A stretch of 64,000 bases of DNA, from the NCBI RefSeq assembly GCF_001187905.1, contig NZ_LGIS01000017.1:186001-250000 (forward strand). Reading direction: 5' to 3'. Below, piece by piece: positions 42,232 to 53,101 of the stretch. Both the position numbers and the translations under genes were made by a program. The number at the start of each line of letters is the position of its first letter. The first letter of the stretch is position 1. The DNA is from Pantoea sp. RIT-PI-b (lineage in GTDB: Bacteria; Pseudomonadota; Gammaproteobacteria; Enterobacterales; Enterobacteriaceae). Below the pieces are notes generated by a model. It was given only the letters and a program-made list of their open reading frames with translations. It was not told the origin of the DNA and searched no databases.

Positions 42232-43911
42232 TTAAAAGGTTTCCCAGTTATCGTCTGTGCTACGTGCGCCTGCCGGTTGTGCCAAGGCTTTTGGCGCTCC
42301 CGAACGCAAATTTTTTGCCGCTGTAGATACGTTAACGGCCTGAACGACAAATTCTTTACCAATATTGAACACCGCAACCGACTGTTTCAGTCGGCTGGCC
42401 TGATCTTCCAGCGCCGCCGCTGCAGTCGCCGACTCTTCAACCAGCGCGGCGTTCTGCTGAGTCACGCGATCCATCTCGTTGACCGCCAGACCGACCTGAT
42501 CGATACCTCGGCTCTGCTCGTCCGACGCCGAGGCGATTTCGCCCATGATGTCGGTAACGCGCGTCACCGCATTGACGATGTTGGTCATGGTTTCCCCGGC
42601 GCTCTCCACCAGCACGGAACCGGTGTTGACGCGGCTGACCGAATCTTCGATCAATCCTTTAATCTCTTTCGCCGCCTGAGCACTGCGCTGTGCCAGACTG
42701 CGCACCTCACCGGCTACCACGGCAAAACCACGGCCCTGCTCACCGGCGCGCGCGGCTTCTACTGCAGCGTTCAGTGCGAGGATATTGGTCTGGAAGGCGA
42801 TACCATCGATCACGCTGATGATGTCAGCGATTTTCTTCGAGCTACCGGTAATCTCTTTCATGGTGGTGACTACGCCATCCACCACTTTGCCACCCTGCTG
42901 CGCGGTTTCAGACGCCGTCAACGCCAGCTGTGAGGCCTGGCGGGCATTCTCGGCGTTCTGCTTCACGGTGGCGGTGAGCTGCTCCATGCTGGCGGCGGTC
43001 TCTTCCAGCGAAGCCGCTTGCTGCTCGGTACGCGAAGAGAGATCGTTGTTGCCCATAGCGATTTCGCTGGCACCGGTGTAGATGGCATCAGAACCATCAC
43101 GCACGGTACGCACCGTCCGCGCCAGCGCTTGCTGCATCTCCTGCAGTGACGTGAGCAGTTCGCCCATCTCATTGCGCACGTTGATCTCCACCTGCTGGGT
43201 TAAGTCACCCCGCGCGATGTGGCGGATATGCTCAATGCTCTGCTTCAGCGGACGGATCAGCACCGAACGCATGCCGCTCCACACCAATGCAATCACCAGC
43301 AAGGTCACCAGCAGCGTGCCGACCACCAGCATGATTGATTGGGTATAGGCCGCGTTATTGGCTTCGACGCCCTTATTAGCCAGCTCGATGTTGTAGCCCA
43401 GCCAGGCGTTGTAATCTTTGGCAAACTTATCCTGGAATCCCTGCGTCGGTTGATCGACAAATCCTTTGAAATTTCCGCTACCGAGGAAATCAATCAACTC
43501 ACCCAATGCCCCCCGATAGGCGTTGTAGTTGGCCTGCAGCGTCAGCACGTTTTCCGCCGTTTTGCCCTTTTCAGACAGATTGGCGTTAAATTCGGCGAAA
43601 CCTGCATCTGCGTTCTTCAACTCCTCACTCGCCAGCGCCACCAGATCTTTCACGGTCGCACCCGAGCCCGCCTGCTGACTATCCAGCAGGTAACGGATCC
43701 CCGCACGGTTCAGCGTGTTACGCGCCTGAACCAGCGATACCCATGAGGTGCCCATCGCCCGTTGCAGCGTGCTGAGACGCTGGTTGTAGGCAAAATTATC
43801 TTTATCGGCTTTCACCGTGGAATAGAACACTCCCCCGGAAAACAGCTGCAGTAAGGCAAACAGCGCCAGCACGCACAGCAAGCCGGAAACAACACGAATA
43901 CGACTAAACAT
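42232..43911 (-). CDS. tsr: Serine-type methyl-accepting chemotaxis receptor (Tsr)
   Basis: 559-residue transmembrane receptor. From ATG 43911 ([17 protein letters not shown]); an upstream frame running another 89 codons is the repeat read through and is rejected. TM1 about 8-30, periplasmic four-helix domain 31-190, TM2 about 191-212, HAMP, and a long cytoplasmic coiled coil with hairpin tip near [21 protein letters not shown]. Serine-binding residues of Tsr are all kept at the same positions: R64 and N68 in ARNTLNR, T156 in DQPTQG. The tail NWETF tethers CheR and CheB. Driven by its own sigma-28 promoter. Confidence 0.92.
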   Translation of the reverse strand: MFSRIRVVSGLLCVLALFALLQLFSGGVFYSTVKADKDNFAYNQRLSTLQRAMGTSWVSLVQARNTLNRAGIRYLLDSQQAGSGATVKDLVALASEELKNADAGFAEFNANLSEKGKTAENVLTLQANYNAYRGALGELIDFLGSGNFKGFVDQPTQGFQDKFAKDYNAWLGYNIELANKGVEANNAAYTQSIMLVVGTLLVTLLVIALVWSGMRSVLIRPLKQSIEHIRHIARGDLTQQVEINVRNEMGELLTSLQEMQQALARTVRTVRDGSDAIYTGASEIAMGNNDLSSRTEQQAASLEETAASMEQLTATVKQNAENARQASQLALTASETAQQGGKVVDGVVTTMKEITGSSKKIADIISVIDGIAFQTNILALNAAVEAARAGEQGRGFAVVAGEVRSLAQRSAQAAKEIKGLIEDSVSRVNTGSVLVESAGETMTNIVNAVTRVTDIMGEIASASDEQSRGIDQVGLAVNEMDRVTQQNAALVEESATAAAALEDQASRLKQSVAVFNIGKEFVVQAVNVSTAAKNLRSGAPKALAQPAGARSTDDNWETF

Positions 43912-43942
43912 AAACACCTCATTGGTTGGCGGATCGCTCCTG

Positions 43943-43969
43943 TTATCGGCGTGCGCGAGGGGATCTTTA
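43943..43969 (-). promoter_or_regulatory. Sigma-28 (FliA) promoter of tsr
   Basis: On the minus strand TAAAGATC-N11-GCCGATAA: five of eight consensus bases at -35 (the TAAAG core is exact) and a perfect -10. It lies 32 bases before the start codon. Confidence 0.9.
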
Positions 43970-44040
43970 TGTGTGTTCGCAGGGGTTGGACCAGCGGGAA
44001 TTAAGGAGGAGTAAGGATAAATAGGGGATGTGCTCGCTGT

Positions 44041-44137
44041 CCCTAACCCTCTCCCACAAGTGGGAGAGGGAACCGATCGCGCTAACATATGGCAGCGTCT
44101 CCCTCTCCCGCTTGCGGGAGAGGGCCGGGGTGAGGGG
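44041..44137. repeat. REP-like element after the second receptor gene
   Basis: Two hairpins, CCCTCTCCCAC-AAGT-GGGAGAGGG type and CCCTCTCCCGC-TTGC-GGGAGAGGG type, joined by 36 bases and ending GGCCGGGGTGAGGG. Nearly identical in sequence and length to the element at 46015-46117. Confidence 0.88.
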
Positions 44138-44152
44138 CAGCGACGCCGAAAC

Positions 44153-45814
44153 TTAAAACGTCTCCCAGTTACCCTCACTCACCGCCGCCGCTGCTTTGCG
44201 CGGTGCGCTGGCGATCTGACGGGCGAGAGTGGCTTTAGCGGGTGGCACCTGAGCGGCACGCGGAATGCGGAATACCGATACCGACTGGCTCAGGCGACTG
44301 GCCTGCTCTTCCAGTGACGCGGCGGCAGCGGCGGACTCCTCCACCAGCGAGGCGTTCTGCTGCGTGACGCGATCCATCTCGGTCACCGCTTGTCCCACCT
44401 GATCGATACCGCGGCTCTGTTCATCGGATGCCGACGCGATCTCGCCCATGATATCGGTGACGCGTGTGACGGCGCCGACGATATCATTCATGGTTTCACC
44501 GGCGGTCCCCACCAGCTGCGAGCCGTTGTTGACGCGATTCACCGAGTCTTCAATCAAGCCTTTGATCTCTTTCGCCGCCTGCGCACTACGCTGTGCCAGA
44601 TTGCGCACCTCGCCTGCCACTACGGCAAAACCACGCCCCTGCTCACCGGCACGAGCCGCTTCCACCGCAGCGTTGAGTGCCAGGATGTTGGTCTGGAAGG
44701 CAATTCCATCAATGACGCTGATAATGTCGGCGATCTTCTTCGAGCTACCGGCAATATCCTGCATGGTACGCACCACGCCATCGACCACTTCACCGCCTTT
44801 GCGCGCGGTATCGGATGCACTGAGCGCCAGTTGCGAGGCCTGACGGGCGTTTTCGGCGTTCTGTTTCACGGTAGCGGTTAACTGCTCCATGCTGGCTGCG
44901 GTCTGTTCCAGTGACGCGGCTTGCTCTTCGGTACGCGCCGAAAGATCGTTATTACCGGCGGCGATTTCACTGGCACCGGTGAAAATGGCATCGGAACCGT
45001 CGCGCACATTGCCCACGGTGCTGACCAGCGACTGCTGCATTTCATGCAGGCTGCCCGCCAGCTGGCTCATCTCATTTCGCCCCTCAACCACGATGGTTTG
45101 GGTGAGATCGCCCGCGGCGATGTGACGAATATGGCCCAGCAACTGATGCAGTGGCTGAATCAGCACGCTGCGTAAACCAAACCAGCAGCCGATAATCACC
45201 GCAACCACCACGAGCATCACTGATGCCAGCAGCCACATCATGGTATGGAAGGCACGCTGATTCTGCGCCACACCTTCTGCTGCCAGTTCGCTTTGCGCAG
45301 TACGCCACTCTTCGTAGGTGGCTTTCATCGCCACCTGTTTCGCTTCGATATTCTGCGCAAACATGCCTTGCAGATCGTTGGCTTTCAGGCGCTCCAGCAT
45401 CGCTTTCAGCCCGTTGTTGAAAGCGGCATAGTTCGCTTCCAGCTTATCGCGCAGCGCTTCCGGCAAGCCCGGCGTGGCGGGCAAGTCGTAGTAGCGTTGA
45501 TAGTGGCCGGCAGCGACATCGAGCTGTTTTTCCGTTTGCGCAATTAACGCTCCCAGCTGGCCGCCGTTGGCCTGCGCGGCCATGCTGCCCTGCATGCGCA
45601 ACATCGCGCGATTGAGTACCGTGCGGGTTTGGTTTAATTCAATCCAGGCGTCGGACATCGCCCCTACGTTGTTGGTTGAGATCTGCGCAACGGCAAACGC
45701 CTCTTTATCTTTTTGCAAGGCGGACCAGAACAGGCCACCCGAAAGTAACTGTAAAGCACCAAATACCAGCAATACGGCGATTAAACTGGTCACTACATTG
45801 ATTCGTTTTAACAT
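44153..45814 (-). CDS. Methyl-accepting chemotaxis receptor, ligand unknown
   Basis: 553-residue receptor with TM1 about 8-30, periplasmic domain to about 188, TM2 about 189-212, HAMP and a signalling domain almost identical to tsr next door, ending NWETF. The ligand pocket keeps R64 and N68 (QTRTVLNR) but position 156 is Ile (FAQNIEAK) where Tsr has Thr. Hence it probably binds an amino acid or a related molecule but not as Tsr does. Neither a clear Tar nor a Tap by sequence. Has its own sigma-28-like promoter. Confidence 0.9.
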   Translation of the reverse strand: MLKRINVVTSLIAVLLVFGALQLLSGGLFWSALQKDKEAFAVAQISTNNVGAMSDAWIELNQTRTVLNRAMLRMQGSMAAQANGGQLGALIAQTEKQLDVAAGHYQRYYDLPATPGLPEALRDKLEANYAAFNNGLKAMLERLKANDLQGMFAQNIEAKQVAMKATYEEWRTAQSELAAEGVAQNQRAFHTMMWLLASVMLVVVAVIIGCWFGLRSVLIQPLHQLLGHIRHIAAGDLTQTIVVEGRNEMSQLAGSLHEMQQSLVSTVGNVRDGSDAIFTGASEIAAGNNDLSARTEEQAASLEQTAASMEQLTATVKQNAENARQASQLALSASDTARKGGEVVDGVVRTMQDIAGSSKKIADIISVIDGIAFQTNILALNAAVEAARAGEQGRGFAVVAGEVRNLAQRSAQAAKEIKGLIEDSVNRVNNGSQLVGTAGETMNDIVGAVTRVTDIMGEIASASDEQSRGIDQVGQAVTEMDRVTQQNASLVEESAAAAASLEEQASRLSQSVSVFRIPRAAQVPPAKATLARQIASAPRKAAAAVSEGNWETF

Positions 45815-45847
45815 GGGATCTCCAGAAATGCGTTTCGGCTCCCCCCG

Positions 45848-45874
45848 TTATCGACCAATATTCTGAATTTTTCA
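45848..45874 (-). promoter_or_regulatory. Sigma-28-like promoter of the second receptor
   Basis: On the minus strand TGAAAAAT-N11-GTCGATAA: a good -10 but a -35 matching consensus at only about half its positions. It lies 34 bases before the start codon. Confidence 0.65.
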
Positions 45875-45952
45875 GGGCGCTGAAGGGACTTTACAAATTA
45901 AAACTCTGCGTTTTAGCATGATTGCAGTGTTTTATAAGTAAAAAAATTAACA

Positions 45953-45996
45953 GTAAAAAAAATGCGCCTTTATCGGGTGAGCGATAAAGGCGCATT
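45953..45996 (-). terminator. Terminator after the third receptor
   Basis: Perfect 15-base-pair stem AATGCGCCTTTATCG/CGATAAAGGCGCATT (45961-45975 with 45982-45996) followed on the minus strand by eight T. It isolates the transcript of the third receptor from the second. Confidence 0.9.
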
Positions 45997-46014
45997 GGGT
46001 GAGGTGCGGTTTGT

Positions 46015-46117
46015 CCCTCACCCTAACCCTCTCCCACAAATGGGAGAGGGAACCGATCGAGCTTACATGTGGCAGCGTCTCCCTCTCCCGCTCGCGGGAG
46101 AGGGCCGGGGTGAGGGA
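46015..46117. repeat. REP-like element after the third receptor gene
   Basis: CCCTCACCCTAACCC opening, two hairpins and GGCCGGGGTGAGGG closing. Differs from the 44041-44137 element by only a few bases over 97; both stand 16 bases before the receptor stop codon (minus-strand sense, just downstream). Confidence 0.88.
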
Positions 46118-46133
46118 CCGACGACGCCGAAAC

Positions 46134-47807
46134 TTAAAACGTTTCCCAATTACTGTCGCCTGCAGCGGCGATCACCGCTTTACGCGGTGCGCTCAAGGTG
46201 GGCGGTGCAATCTGCGGATGACGCACGCCGGCTTTCGGCTGTGCTTGTGCCGCGCGCGGTACGCGGAACACCGCCACCGACTGGCTCAAGCGGCTGGCCT
46301 GCTCTTCCAGTGAGGCCGCCGCTGCGGCAGACTCTTCTACCAGCGAGGCGTTCTGCTGCGTCACACGATCCATCTCCGTCACCGCCTGACCCACCTGGTC
46401 GATACCACGACTCTGCTCATCCGATGCCGAGGCAATTTCGCCCATAATATCCGTCACGCGGGTGACCGCATTGACGATATCGCTCATGGTTTCACCGGCG
46501 GTACCCACCAGCGCCGAGCCGCTGTTAACGCGGCTGACGGAGTCTTCAATCAGCCCTTTGATCTCTTTGGCCGCCTGTGCGCTGCGCTGCGCCAGATTTC
46601 GCACTTCGCCTGCTACCACCGCAAATCCACGGCCTTGTTCACCGGCACGCGCCGCTTCTACCGCCGCATTGAGTGCCAGAATGTTGGTCTGGAAGGCGAT
46701 GCCGTCGATGACGCTGGTGATGTCAGCAATCTTCTTCGAGCTGCCGGCGATGTCGCTCATGGTACGCACCACGCCTTGCACCACATCGCCGCCCTTCTGC
46801 GCGGTTTCAGAGGCACTCAGCGCCAGCTGCGAAGCCTGACGCGCATTTTCCGCGTTCTGCTTCACGGTGGCGGTCAGCTGTTCCATGCTGGCGGCGGTCT
46901 GCTCCAGCGAGGCCGCCTGCTCTTCGGTACGTGCCGAGAGATCGTTATTGCCCGCCGAAATCTCACTGGCTCCGGTAAAGATGGCATCCGATCCGTCACG
47001 CACATCACTTACCGTGCGTACCAGCGACTGCTGCATATCATGCAGGCTTTGCGCCAGCTGGCTCATTTCATTGCGCCCGACAACCGCAATGTGCTGCGTT
47101 AAATCGCCCTGCGCAATGTGCTGAATATGCTGAATGTTGTGGTTGAGCGGCGTGATCAGAATTTTGCGCATGCCAAACCAGCACAGCACAATCACCGCCA
47201 CCACGATCGCCAACACCGCAGTCAGCAGCCAGATCATATGATCGTAGGCAGAGCTGTTGGCGGCGACGCCGGTCGCCGTCAAACGGTCCTGATCGGCACG
47301 CCACTGGCGGTACTCTTTCAGGAACGCACTCTGGCTTGGCGCCACCGGCACTTTCGCGGCCTGCACCAGATCTTGTGCTACCAGCGCATCCTGCATCTGG
47401 CCCAGCGCGCTGGCATAAGCAGAATAGGTGTCATCCAGACGCTTGTTAAGCGCGGCATCCTGTCCCGGCGTATCCGGCGTGGCTTTAAACAGCTGATAGT
47501 TATCAGCGGCCTCTTTCTGGAAGGCTTTGCTGTCGTTATATAAACCGGCCACATCCGCTTCACTGCCGCTGAGCTTGCTGGTCGCCATGCGCAACTGAAT
47601 GCGGGTTAACACCACACGGCTCTGATTGAGGCTCATGTAAGCGTCGTTGATGGCGGCGGTGTTTTTGCTCGCCAGTTGTGAAACGTTGAAACTGTTTTTG
47701 TCATCACTTAGCGCTTTAAAAAACAGCGAGCCGGATGCCAATTGCAGAAAACCAAATACCAACAACACCAGCAGTAAGCTGGTGACAACGCGGATTCTTG
47801 TAAACAT
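46134..47807 (-). CDS. Methyl-accepting chemotaxis receptor, ligand unknown (second divergent paralogue)
   Basis: 557-residue receptor with the same architecture: TM1 about 8-30, periplasmic domain to about 190, TM2, HAMP, long cytoplasmic domain, end NWETF. R64 is kept but N68 is Thr (SRVVLTR) and T156 is Ala (VPVAPSQ), so two of the three Tsr serine contacts are lost. Its ligand therefore differs from that of tsr; I cannot name it. Nearest of the three receptors to cheW. The cytoplasmic signalling half is nearly identical to the other two receptors. Confidence 0.9.
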   Translation of the reverse strand: MFTRIRVVTSLLLVLLVFGFLQLASGSLFFKALSDDKNSFNVSQLASKNTAAINDAYMSLNQSRVVLTRIQLRMATSKLSGSEADVAGLYNDSKAFQKEAADNYQLFKATPDTPGQDAALNKRLDDTYSAYASALGQMQDALVAQDLVQAAKVPVAPSQSAFLKEYRQWRADQDRLTATGVAANSSAYDHMIWLLTAVLAIVVAVIVLCWFGMRKILITPLNHNIQHIQHIAQGDLTQHIAVVGRNEMSQLAQSLHDMQQSLVRTVSDVRDGSDAIFTGASEISAGNNDLSARTEEQAASLEQTAASMEQLTATVKQNAENARQASQLALSASETAQKGGDVVQGVVRTMSDIAGSSKKIADITSVIDGIAFQTNILALNAAVEAARAGEQGRGFAVVAGEVRNLAQRSAQAAKEIKGLIEDSVSRVNSGSALVGTAGETMSDIVNAVTRVTDIMGEIASASDEQSRGIDQVGQAVTEMDRVTQQNASLVEESAAAAASLEEQASRLSQSVAVFRVPRAAQAQPKAGVRHPQIAPPTLSAPRKAVIAAAGDSNWETF

Positions 47808-47846
47808 AGTTTGCCCTGGAAAATGAAGAAAAATCGTGCAGAGCAG

Positions 47847-47873
47847 TTATCGACTTACGGCGGGGAATATTGA
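47847..47873 (-). promoter_or_regulatory. Sigma-28-like promoter of the third receptor
   Basis: On the minus strand TCAATATT-N11-GTCGATAA: five of eight at -35 and seven of eight at -10. Forty bases before the start codon. Confidence 0.7.
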
Positions 47874-47940
47874 GGAGAAAAGCAGGGTTTTTGCAGTTTT
47901 GTTGTTGATTTACAACAAATTAATTAACGTGCGTGATGAT

Positions 47941-47966
47941 AACGGGCCGCAGCAGCGCGGCCCGTT
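47941..47966 (-). terminator. GC hairpin after cheW
   Basis: Nine-base-pair stem ACGGGCCGC/GCGGCCCGT (47942-47950 with 47957-47965) just after the cheW stop. The following minus-strand sequence TTATCATC has only a weak T content, so termination may be partial. Confidence 0.55.
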
Positions 47967-47973
47967 GATGTGA

Positions 47974-48471
47974 TTAGGCGGTACGCAGGTTATCCACCAG
48001 CGCCATCTCTTCACTGCTCAGCAGCTTTTCGATGTCGACCAGAATCAGCATACGTTCACCCAGCGCACCCAGACCGGTCAGGTACTCGGTAGACATGGTG
48101 ACCGCAAATTCCGGAGAAGGACGAATCTGCTCCTGAGTCAGCGACAGCACGTCAGAAACGCCGTCAACCACAATCCCCACCACGCGCTGCTCAAGATTCA
48201 GCACGATCACCACGGTGTTCTCGTTGTAATCCACGTCCGGCTGCGAGAATTTCACGCGCAGGTCGATAATGGGCACAATCACGCCGCGCAGGTTAGTGAC
48301 GCCTTTGATGAACTCTGGCGTGTTCGCGATGCGGGTTACCTGATCGTAGCCGCGGATCTCCTGCACTTTCAGAATGTCGATGCCGTACTCTTCGTCACCC
48401 AGTGTGAAAACTAAGAACTCCTGGCCGACGGTTTCGCCAGCGATTTTGGTCACGGTTGCCATGTCAGTCAT
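47974..48471 (-). CDS. cheW: Chemotaxis coupling protein CheW
   Basis: 165-residue adaptor that links receptors to the CheA kinase. Two SH3-like lobes; conserved [51 protein letters not shown] is diagnostic, including the receptor-binding VTNLRG. It lies 22 bases after cheA and is part of the motA-motB-cheA-cheW operon. No unusual features. Confidence 0.98.
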   Translation of the reverse strand: MTDMATVTKIAGETVGQEFLVFTLGDEEYGIDILKVQEIRGYDQVTRIANTPEFIKGVTNLRGVIVPIIDLRVKFSQPDVDYNENTVVIVLNLEQRVVGIVVDGVSDVLSLTQEQIRPSPEFAVTMSTEYLTGLGALGERMLILVDIEKLLSSEEMALVDNLRTA

Positions 48472-48493
48472 TTTTTTACCCTTTCGTTATCTA

Positions 48494-50470
48494 TTACGCT
48501 GCGGCACCGGCCACACGCTTTTCACGGTTCAACGATTGCAGTGCTGAGACATCCACAATCAGCGCCACGCTACCATCGCCCAGAATGGTGGCGGCTGAAA
48601 TCCCCGGCACTTTGCGATAGTTGCTTTCAAGGTTTTTCACTACCACCTGATGCTGACCAATCAGCTGATCGACCAGCAGCGCATAGCGACGGCCTGCGCT
48701 TTGCAGAATCACCACAATGCCTTGCGTGGCGTCGGTTTTGGCGTTTTGCACCTCAAACACATTCCACAACTCAACCAGCGGCAGATACTCGCCTCGCACT
48801 TCCAGCACGCGCTCGCCACCGGCCAGCGGTTTTAACTCTTCAGCGGTTGGCTGCAATGATTCCATCACCGCGTTGAGCGGCAGAATGAACACTTCGTTGG
48901 CCACGCGCACCGACATGCCGTCGAGGATCGCCAGCGTCAGCGGCAGCAGGATGCGAATAGTGGTGCCTTTGCCCTGCTTCGAGGAGATTTCGACGTGGCC
49001 GCCCATCTCCTGAATGTTACGTTTCACCACGTCCATGCCCACGCCACGGCCCGACACGTCAGTGACCTGTTCGGCGGTGGAGAAGCCCGGCGCGAAGATC
49101 AGCATGCCGACTTCTTCATCGCTCATGCTGTCGCTCACCGGCAGGCCAGACGACAGCGCTTTAGCCAGGATACGTTCACGGTTCAGGCCGGCACCGTCAT
49201 CGATCACTTCGATGCAGATATTGCCGCCCTGATGTTCCGCGGACAGCGTCAGGTTACCGACTGCCGTTTTGCTGGCAGCCAGACGTTTTTCCGGGGTTTC
49301 GATACCGTGATCGAGGCTGTTACGCACCAGGTGCGTTAACGGATCGATGATGCGTTCAATCAGGCTCTTATCCAGTTCGGTCGAGCTGCCAAGCAGCGTC
49401 AGTTCCACCTCTTTGCCCAGCTTGCTGGCCAAATCGCGCACCAGCCGCGGGAAGCGGCTGAAGACATACTCCATTGGCATCATACGAATCGACATCACCG
49501 ACTCTTGCAGATCGCGGGCGTTACGCTCCAGCTGGCCCATGCTGTTCAGCAGGTCGCCGTGCGCCACCGGATCCAGCGCGCCGGAGCGCTGCGCCAGCAT
49601 CGATTGGGTGATCACCAGTTCGCCCACCAGGTTAATCAGCTGGTCCACTTTCTCCACTGCCACGCGGATGCTGCTGGATTCACTGCCCTTGGCCGGTGCC
49701 GCTGCACGCTTAGGTTCACGTTTCGCTGCCGGCGTAATCTCGGTAACGGTGGCGGTTTGCACCGCTTCAGCGACCACGTCCACCACCGGCGCTTCGGCCA
49801 CGGCCGCCGCGCCTGCCGGGAAGTGGATCTGCGCTTCATCGAGCACAAAGCACAGCACGGCGACGATGTCATCTTTGCCGACGCCATCGATGGTCACTTC
49901 GAGCGAGTTAGCGCCTTTTACCACGTTGCTGACCGTGCCGAGATTGCCGAGCTCTTCCAGCATCAGCTCCGGCTCTTTCTCTTTCAGATCAACCAGCTGC
50001 AGGCGTAGACCTGCGGCGGCAACCGGTGCAGCGATGTCAATCACTTCGGCGACTTTTGGCGCTTCAGGCGCGATGCCCTTCGCTTCCAGTGCCAGCTGAC
50101 GCAGCGCTTCGCAGATGTATTTAAAGCTTTCTGCGTTGGGCTCCTGCGCCGTTTTATAGGCATCGAGCTGTTCTTGCATAATATCTTTGGTTTCCAAAAA
50201 CAGGTTGATGATATCGGTGCTGAGCTGCATCTCGCCGCGGCGCGCACCATCCAGAATGTTTTCCAGGATGTGGGTGGTTTCCTGTAAAACCGTAAAGCCA
50301 AACGTACCGGCTCCGCCCTTGATGGAGTGGGCGGCGCGGAAGATGGCATTCAACTGCTCGGAATCGGGCTCCTGGGGATCGAGTCCCAACAGGTGTTGCT
50401 CCATATCCGCTAACAGCTCATCGGCTTCATCGAAAAACGTCTGGTAAAAATCGCTGATGTCCATGCTCAC
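48494..50470 (-). CDS. cheA: Chemotaxis histidine kinase CheA
   Basis: 658-residue kinase. Order: P1 with phospho-His H48 (AAHSIKGGAGTFG), P2 CheY/CheB-binding about 160-230, an Ala/Val-rich linker about 225-265, P3 dimerisation, P4 kinase with N-box HLVRNSLDHGIETPEKR, G1 DDGAGLNRERI and G2 GRGVGMDVVKRNIQEMGG, P5 CheW-like from about 510. Starts at GTG 50470 (MSMDISDF), the same start codon as E. coli. Met in LETKDIMQEQLD is where the short form CheA-S begins in E. coli. Four bases from motB. Confidence 0.97.
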   Translation of the reverse strand: MSMDISDFYQTFFDEADELLADMEQHLLGLDPQEPDSEQLNAIFRAAHSIKGGAGTFGFTVLQETTHILENILDGARRGEMQLSTDIINLFLETKDIMQEQLDAYKTAQEPNAESFKYICEALRQLALEAKGIAPEAPKVAEVIDIAAPVAAAGLRLQLVDLKEKEPELMLEELGNLGTVSNVVKGANSLEVTIDGVGKDDIVAVLCFVLDEAQIHFPAGAAAVAEAPVVDVVAEAVQTATVTEITPAAKREPKRAAAPAKGSESSSIRVAVEKVDQLINLVGELVITQSMLAQRSGALDPVAHGDLLNSMGQLERNARDLQESVMSIRMMPMEYVFSRFPRLVRDLASKLGKEVELTLLGSSTELDKSLIERIIDPLTHLVRNSLDHGIETPEKRLAASKTAVGNLTLSAEHQGGNICIEVIDDGAGLNRERILAKALSSGLPVSDSMSDEEVGMLIFAPGFSTAEQVTDVSGRGVGMDVVKRNIQEMGGHVEISSKQGKGTTIRILLPLTLAILDGMSVRVANEVFILPLNAVMESLQPTAEELKPLAGGERVLEVRGEYLPLVELWNVFEVQNAKTDATQGIVVILQSAGRRYALLVDQLIGQHQVVVKNLESNYRKVPGISAATILGDGSVALIVDVSALQSLNREKRVAGAAA

Positions 50471-50474
50471 GGGA

Positions 50475-51506
50475 TCACCTCGGCTGTGAGGGTTGGTCTG
50501 GTGTCACCACGCTCACCGCGGGCGTCGCCGCTGCCGCAGGTGCCGTCGCAGCCGCCGGCGCAGCCGGTGTCGCAGTGGAACCTGTTGGGGCAGTCGGCGC
50601 AGCCGGTACGGCGGGTGCGGTAATGTCGGGAATAATTTGCGCCGGGTCGCTGACCTGTACGGCATCGCTCTCGGCATTCTCTTTTTCAATCGCCGCTTCG
50701 GTGTCGTGATTCAACACCAGCAGGCTAATGCGGCGGTTGACTGCATCATTAGCACCACGGTTTTTCAGCTTCATGGTGTCGGCCATACCGACCACACGCA
50801 GCATTTTGCTGCCGTCCAGCCCACCGATCATCAGCTCACGGCGTGAGGCGTTGGCACGATCGGCCGACAACTCCCAGTTGCTGTAGCCGCGATCGCCATT
50901 GCCATACTGGATATCGTCGGTGTGGCCTGACAGGCTAATTTTGTTCGGAATATCATTCAGTAGCGGCGCAATGGTGCGCAGAATGTCGCGCATATAGGGC
51001 TCAACGTCTGCGCTACCGGTTTTAAACATCGGGCGGTTCTGGCTATCGATAATCTGAATGCGCAGCCCCTCTTCCACCATGTTGATAATCAGGTGCGGAC
51101 GCAGCGCTTTCAGACGCGGATCGGCTTCAATCAGCTGATCGAGCTTTTCACGCAGGCGATTCAGGCGAATCTCCTCCAGCTTTTTCTTCTGTGCATCCAT
51201 ATCGACAATTTTCTTCACTTCGCCCTTCTGCTGCGTCGGATCATCGCCGCCGCCCGGGATCGGACTTTCACTGTCGCTGCTGCGCTGACCGCCGGTTAAC
51301 GCCACTTTGAGCGGCGTTTTGAAGTATTCGGCAATTTGTACTAACTCTTTCGGGCTGGAGATGGAGAGCAGCCACATCACCATAAAGAACGCCATCATCG
51401 CCGTCATAAAGTCGGCATAGGCAATCTTCCACGAACCGTGGCTGCCATGGTGACCTTTATGTTTGCGCTTTTTAACCAGCACAATGGGGCGATTGCCAGC
51501 TTTCAT
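50475..51506 (-). CDS. motB: Flagellar stator protein MotB with extended tail
   Basis: Stator subunit; its single TM helix (about 29-50) carries the proton-binding D32 in [19 protein letters not shown], and the periplasmic OmpA-like domain (about 150-275) contains [36 protein letters not shown] that holds peptidoglycan. At 343 residues it is about 35 longer than E. coli (308); the extra is a C-terminal Ala/Pro/Thr-rich tail from about 285, low complexity and without a motif. Starts overlapping the motA stop by four bases. Confidence 0.95.
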   Translation of the reverse strand: MKAGNRPIVLVKKRKHKGHHGSHGSWKIAYADFMTAMMAFFMVMWLLSISSPKELVQIAEYFKTPLKVALTGGQRSSDSESPIPGGGDDPTQQKGEVKKIVDMDAQKKKLEEIRLNRLREKLDQLIEADPRLKALRPHLIINMVEEGLRIQIIDSQNRPMFKTGSADVEPYMRDILRTIAPLLNDIPNKISLSGHTDDIQYGNGDRGYSNWELSADRANASRRELMIGGLDGSKMLRVVGMADTMKLKNRGANDAVNRRISLLVLNHDTEAAIEKENAESDAVQVSDPAQIIPDITAPAVPAAPTAPTGSTATPAAPAAATAPAAAATPAVSVVTPDQPSQPR

Positions 51507-52390
51507 GAATTCTCATCCGAAGTTTGTTTCGCCGGGTTCTTGGCGTTACGAACGTGCTCTTCCAGCTCGGAGAACGACGGACGTTCAGCGGAATAGAGCG
51601 TTTTACGTCCAAACTCCACCGCGATTTGCGGCGCGTAGCCGTTCAGGCTGGAGAGCAATGTCACCTTTACGCACTGCATCATCTTGGTGGTTTCGGCACA
51701 TTTCTGTCGCAGTACCGAGGCCAGCGGCGAAATAAAGCCGTAGGCCAGCAAAATCCCGAGGAAGGTACCGACCATGGCGTGGGCAACCAGCGCACCTAAC
51801 TCTGCGGCCGGACGATCGGCCGACGCCAGTGCATGCACCACGCCCATTACCGCGGCAACGATGCCGAAAGCCGGTAAGCCGTCACCCACGGCCGATATAC
51901 TTTGCGCTGGTACTTCGCACTCGTGCTCGTAGGTTTCAATCTCTTCGTCCATCAGGGCTTCAATTTCGAAGGCGTTCATATTTCCGCTGACCATTAAACG
52001 TAAATAGTCGGTAATAAAATCGACCAACTGTTTATCGGACAAAATACGCGGATAGTTAGCGAAAATTTCACTCTGACTTGGGTCTTCAATATCACGTTCT
52101 AATGACAGCATGCCTTGCTGACGGGATTTCGCCATCAGGCGATAGAGCAGCGCCATTAAATCCATGTATACAGCTTTGTTATATTTCGAGCCGCGCATTA
52201 ACAATGGCAACGCTTTTAATGTCTTCTTGATCGATTTGCCATTATTGCCGACTAAAAAGGCACCGATACCGGCACCGCCGATAATGATCAGCTCCGCCGG
52301 CTGATATAGCGCGCCTAAATGTCCGCCGACCATCGCGTAGCCGCCCAACACGGAGCCGACGACCACGATATAACCCAGAATTATCAGCAC
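51503..52390 (-). CDS. motA: Flagellar stator protein MotA
   Basis: Proton-channel partner of MotB with four TM helices, 295 residues as in E. coli. Starts at GTG 52390 ([23 protein letters not shown]) with SD AAGGA. The cytoplasmic loop that touches FliG bears the charged residues near [28 protein letters not shown]3/TM4 residues [35 protein letters not shown] are conserved with the essential prolines. A TGCGATAA -10-like box lies at 52456-52463 but its -35 is poor, so I do not call a sigma-28 promoter there. Confidence 0.97.
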   Translation of the reverse strand: MLIILGYIVVVGSVLGGYAMVGGHLGALYQPAELIIIGGAGIGAFLVGNNGKSIKKTLKALPLLMRGSKYNKAVYMDLMALLYRLMAKSRQQGMLSLERDIEDPSQSEIFANYPRILSDKQLVDFITDYLRLMVSGNMNAFEIEALMDEEIETYEHECEVPAQSISAVGDGLPAFGIVAAVMGVVHALASADRPAAELGALVAHAMVGTFLGILLAYGFISPLASVLRQKCAETTKMMQCVKVTLLSSLNGYAPQIAVEFGRKTLYSAERPSFSELEEHVRNAKNPAKQTSDENS

Positions 52391-52466
52391 AAAAAATCCT
52401 TACGTCCGTAACGTGTTGATGGAAGTTAAGCCAGAGAGCCGCAGGTGTTATTCGTTTATCGCAGGC

Positions 52467-52496
52467 AAAAAAAAAGCAGCGGTATTAACCGCTGCT
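52467..52496 (-). terminator. Terminator after flhC
   Basis: Nine-base-pair stem AGCAGCGGT/ACCGCTGCT (52475-52483 with 52488-52496) followed on the minus strand by eight T. Confidence 0.92.
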
Positions 52497-52522
52497 GGAT
52501 GTTTTCCACGATGCGAACAAAC

Positions 52523-53101
52523 TTAAACGGCGCGTTTAACCTGTTCATCCAGCAGTTGTGGAAAGGTATCGGCAGAATCTGCAGAAAGTTTACGTCTTTT
52601 TACGGCACGTGATGGCGGCTGGCACAGGCTGCAAACAAAGCTGCCCACTGGCTGATGCGCATGGTTAATAAAGCTGCCACCGCAGCACTTGCAGTCAGAC
52701 AATTCCAGCATGCCACTTTCAACGAATCGCACCAGGGTCCATGCACGCGTTAGCGCCAACAGCGGGCCCTCGTCCGATTGCGGACACTGCTCAAGATACA
52801 AACGGTAAGCTTTGATCACCGCTTCAACGCCATTGCTCAACCCGGTTTTCAGCAGAAACTGCCAGGCGTTACAGAACATTGAGGAGTGAATATTTTGTTC
52901 CCAGGTCATGAACCAATCAGTGGAGAATGGCAGCATGCCTTTCGGTGGTGGTGCACCGCGCAACTCTTTATACAGTTTAATCAGGCGACCACGGCTCAGC
53001 TGGGTTTCACTTTCCAGCATTTGCAGTCGTGCGCCCAAGGTAATCAGCTCCATTGCTAGCTGAATATCGCGCGCTTCCTGAACAATACTTTTTTCGGCCA
53101 T
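52523..53101 (-). CDS. flhC: Flagellar master regulator FlhC
   Basis: DNA-binding subunit of FlhD4C2, activator of class 2 flagellar genes. 192 residues, equal to E. coli. Zinc-binding cysteines C137, C140, C157 and C160 are in [10 protein letters not shown] and FVCSLCQPP. Blocks [43 protein letters not shown] and [19 protein letters not shown] are nearly identical to E. coli. The start shares one base with the flhD stop (TAATG), so the two are translationally coupled. Confidence 0.98.
   Translation of the reverse strand: MAEKSIVQEARDIQLAMELITLGARLQMLESETQLSRGRLIKLYKELRGAPPPKGMLPFSTDWFMTWEQNIHSSMFCNAWQFLLKTGLSNGVEAVIKAYRLYLEQCPQSDEGPLLALTRAWTLVRFVESGMLELSDCKCCGGSFINHAHQPVGSFVCSLCQPPSRAVKRRKLSADSADTFPQLLDEQVKRAV

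Noticed and set aside
43912-44178. Long upstream extension of the tsr frame
   Set aside because: The extra codons read through the REP-like element and past the sigma-28 promoter; ATG 43911 has an SD and gives the family start.
52456-52463. Sigma-28 promoter for motA
   Set aside because: The -10 box TGCGATAA is good but the -35 at the right spacing (N11) falls in the flhC terminator and does not match.
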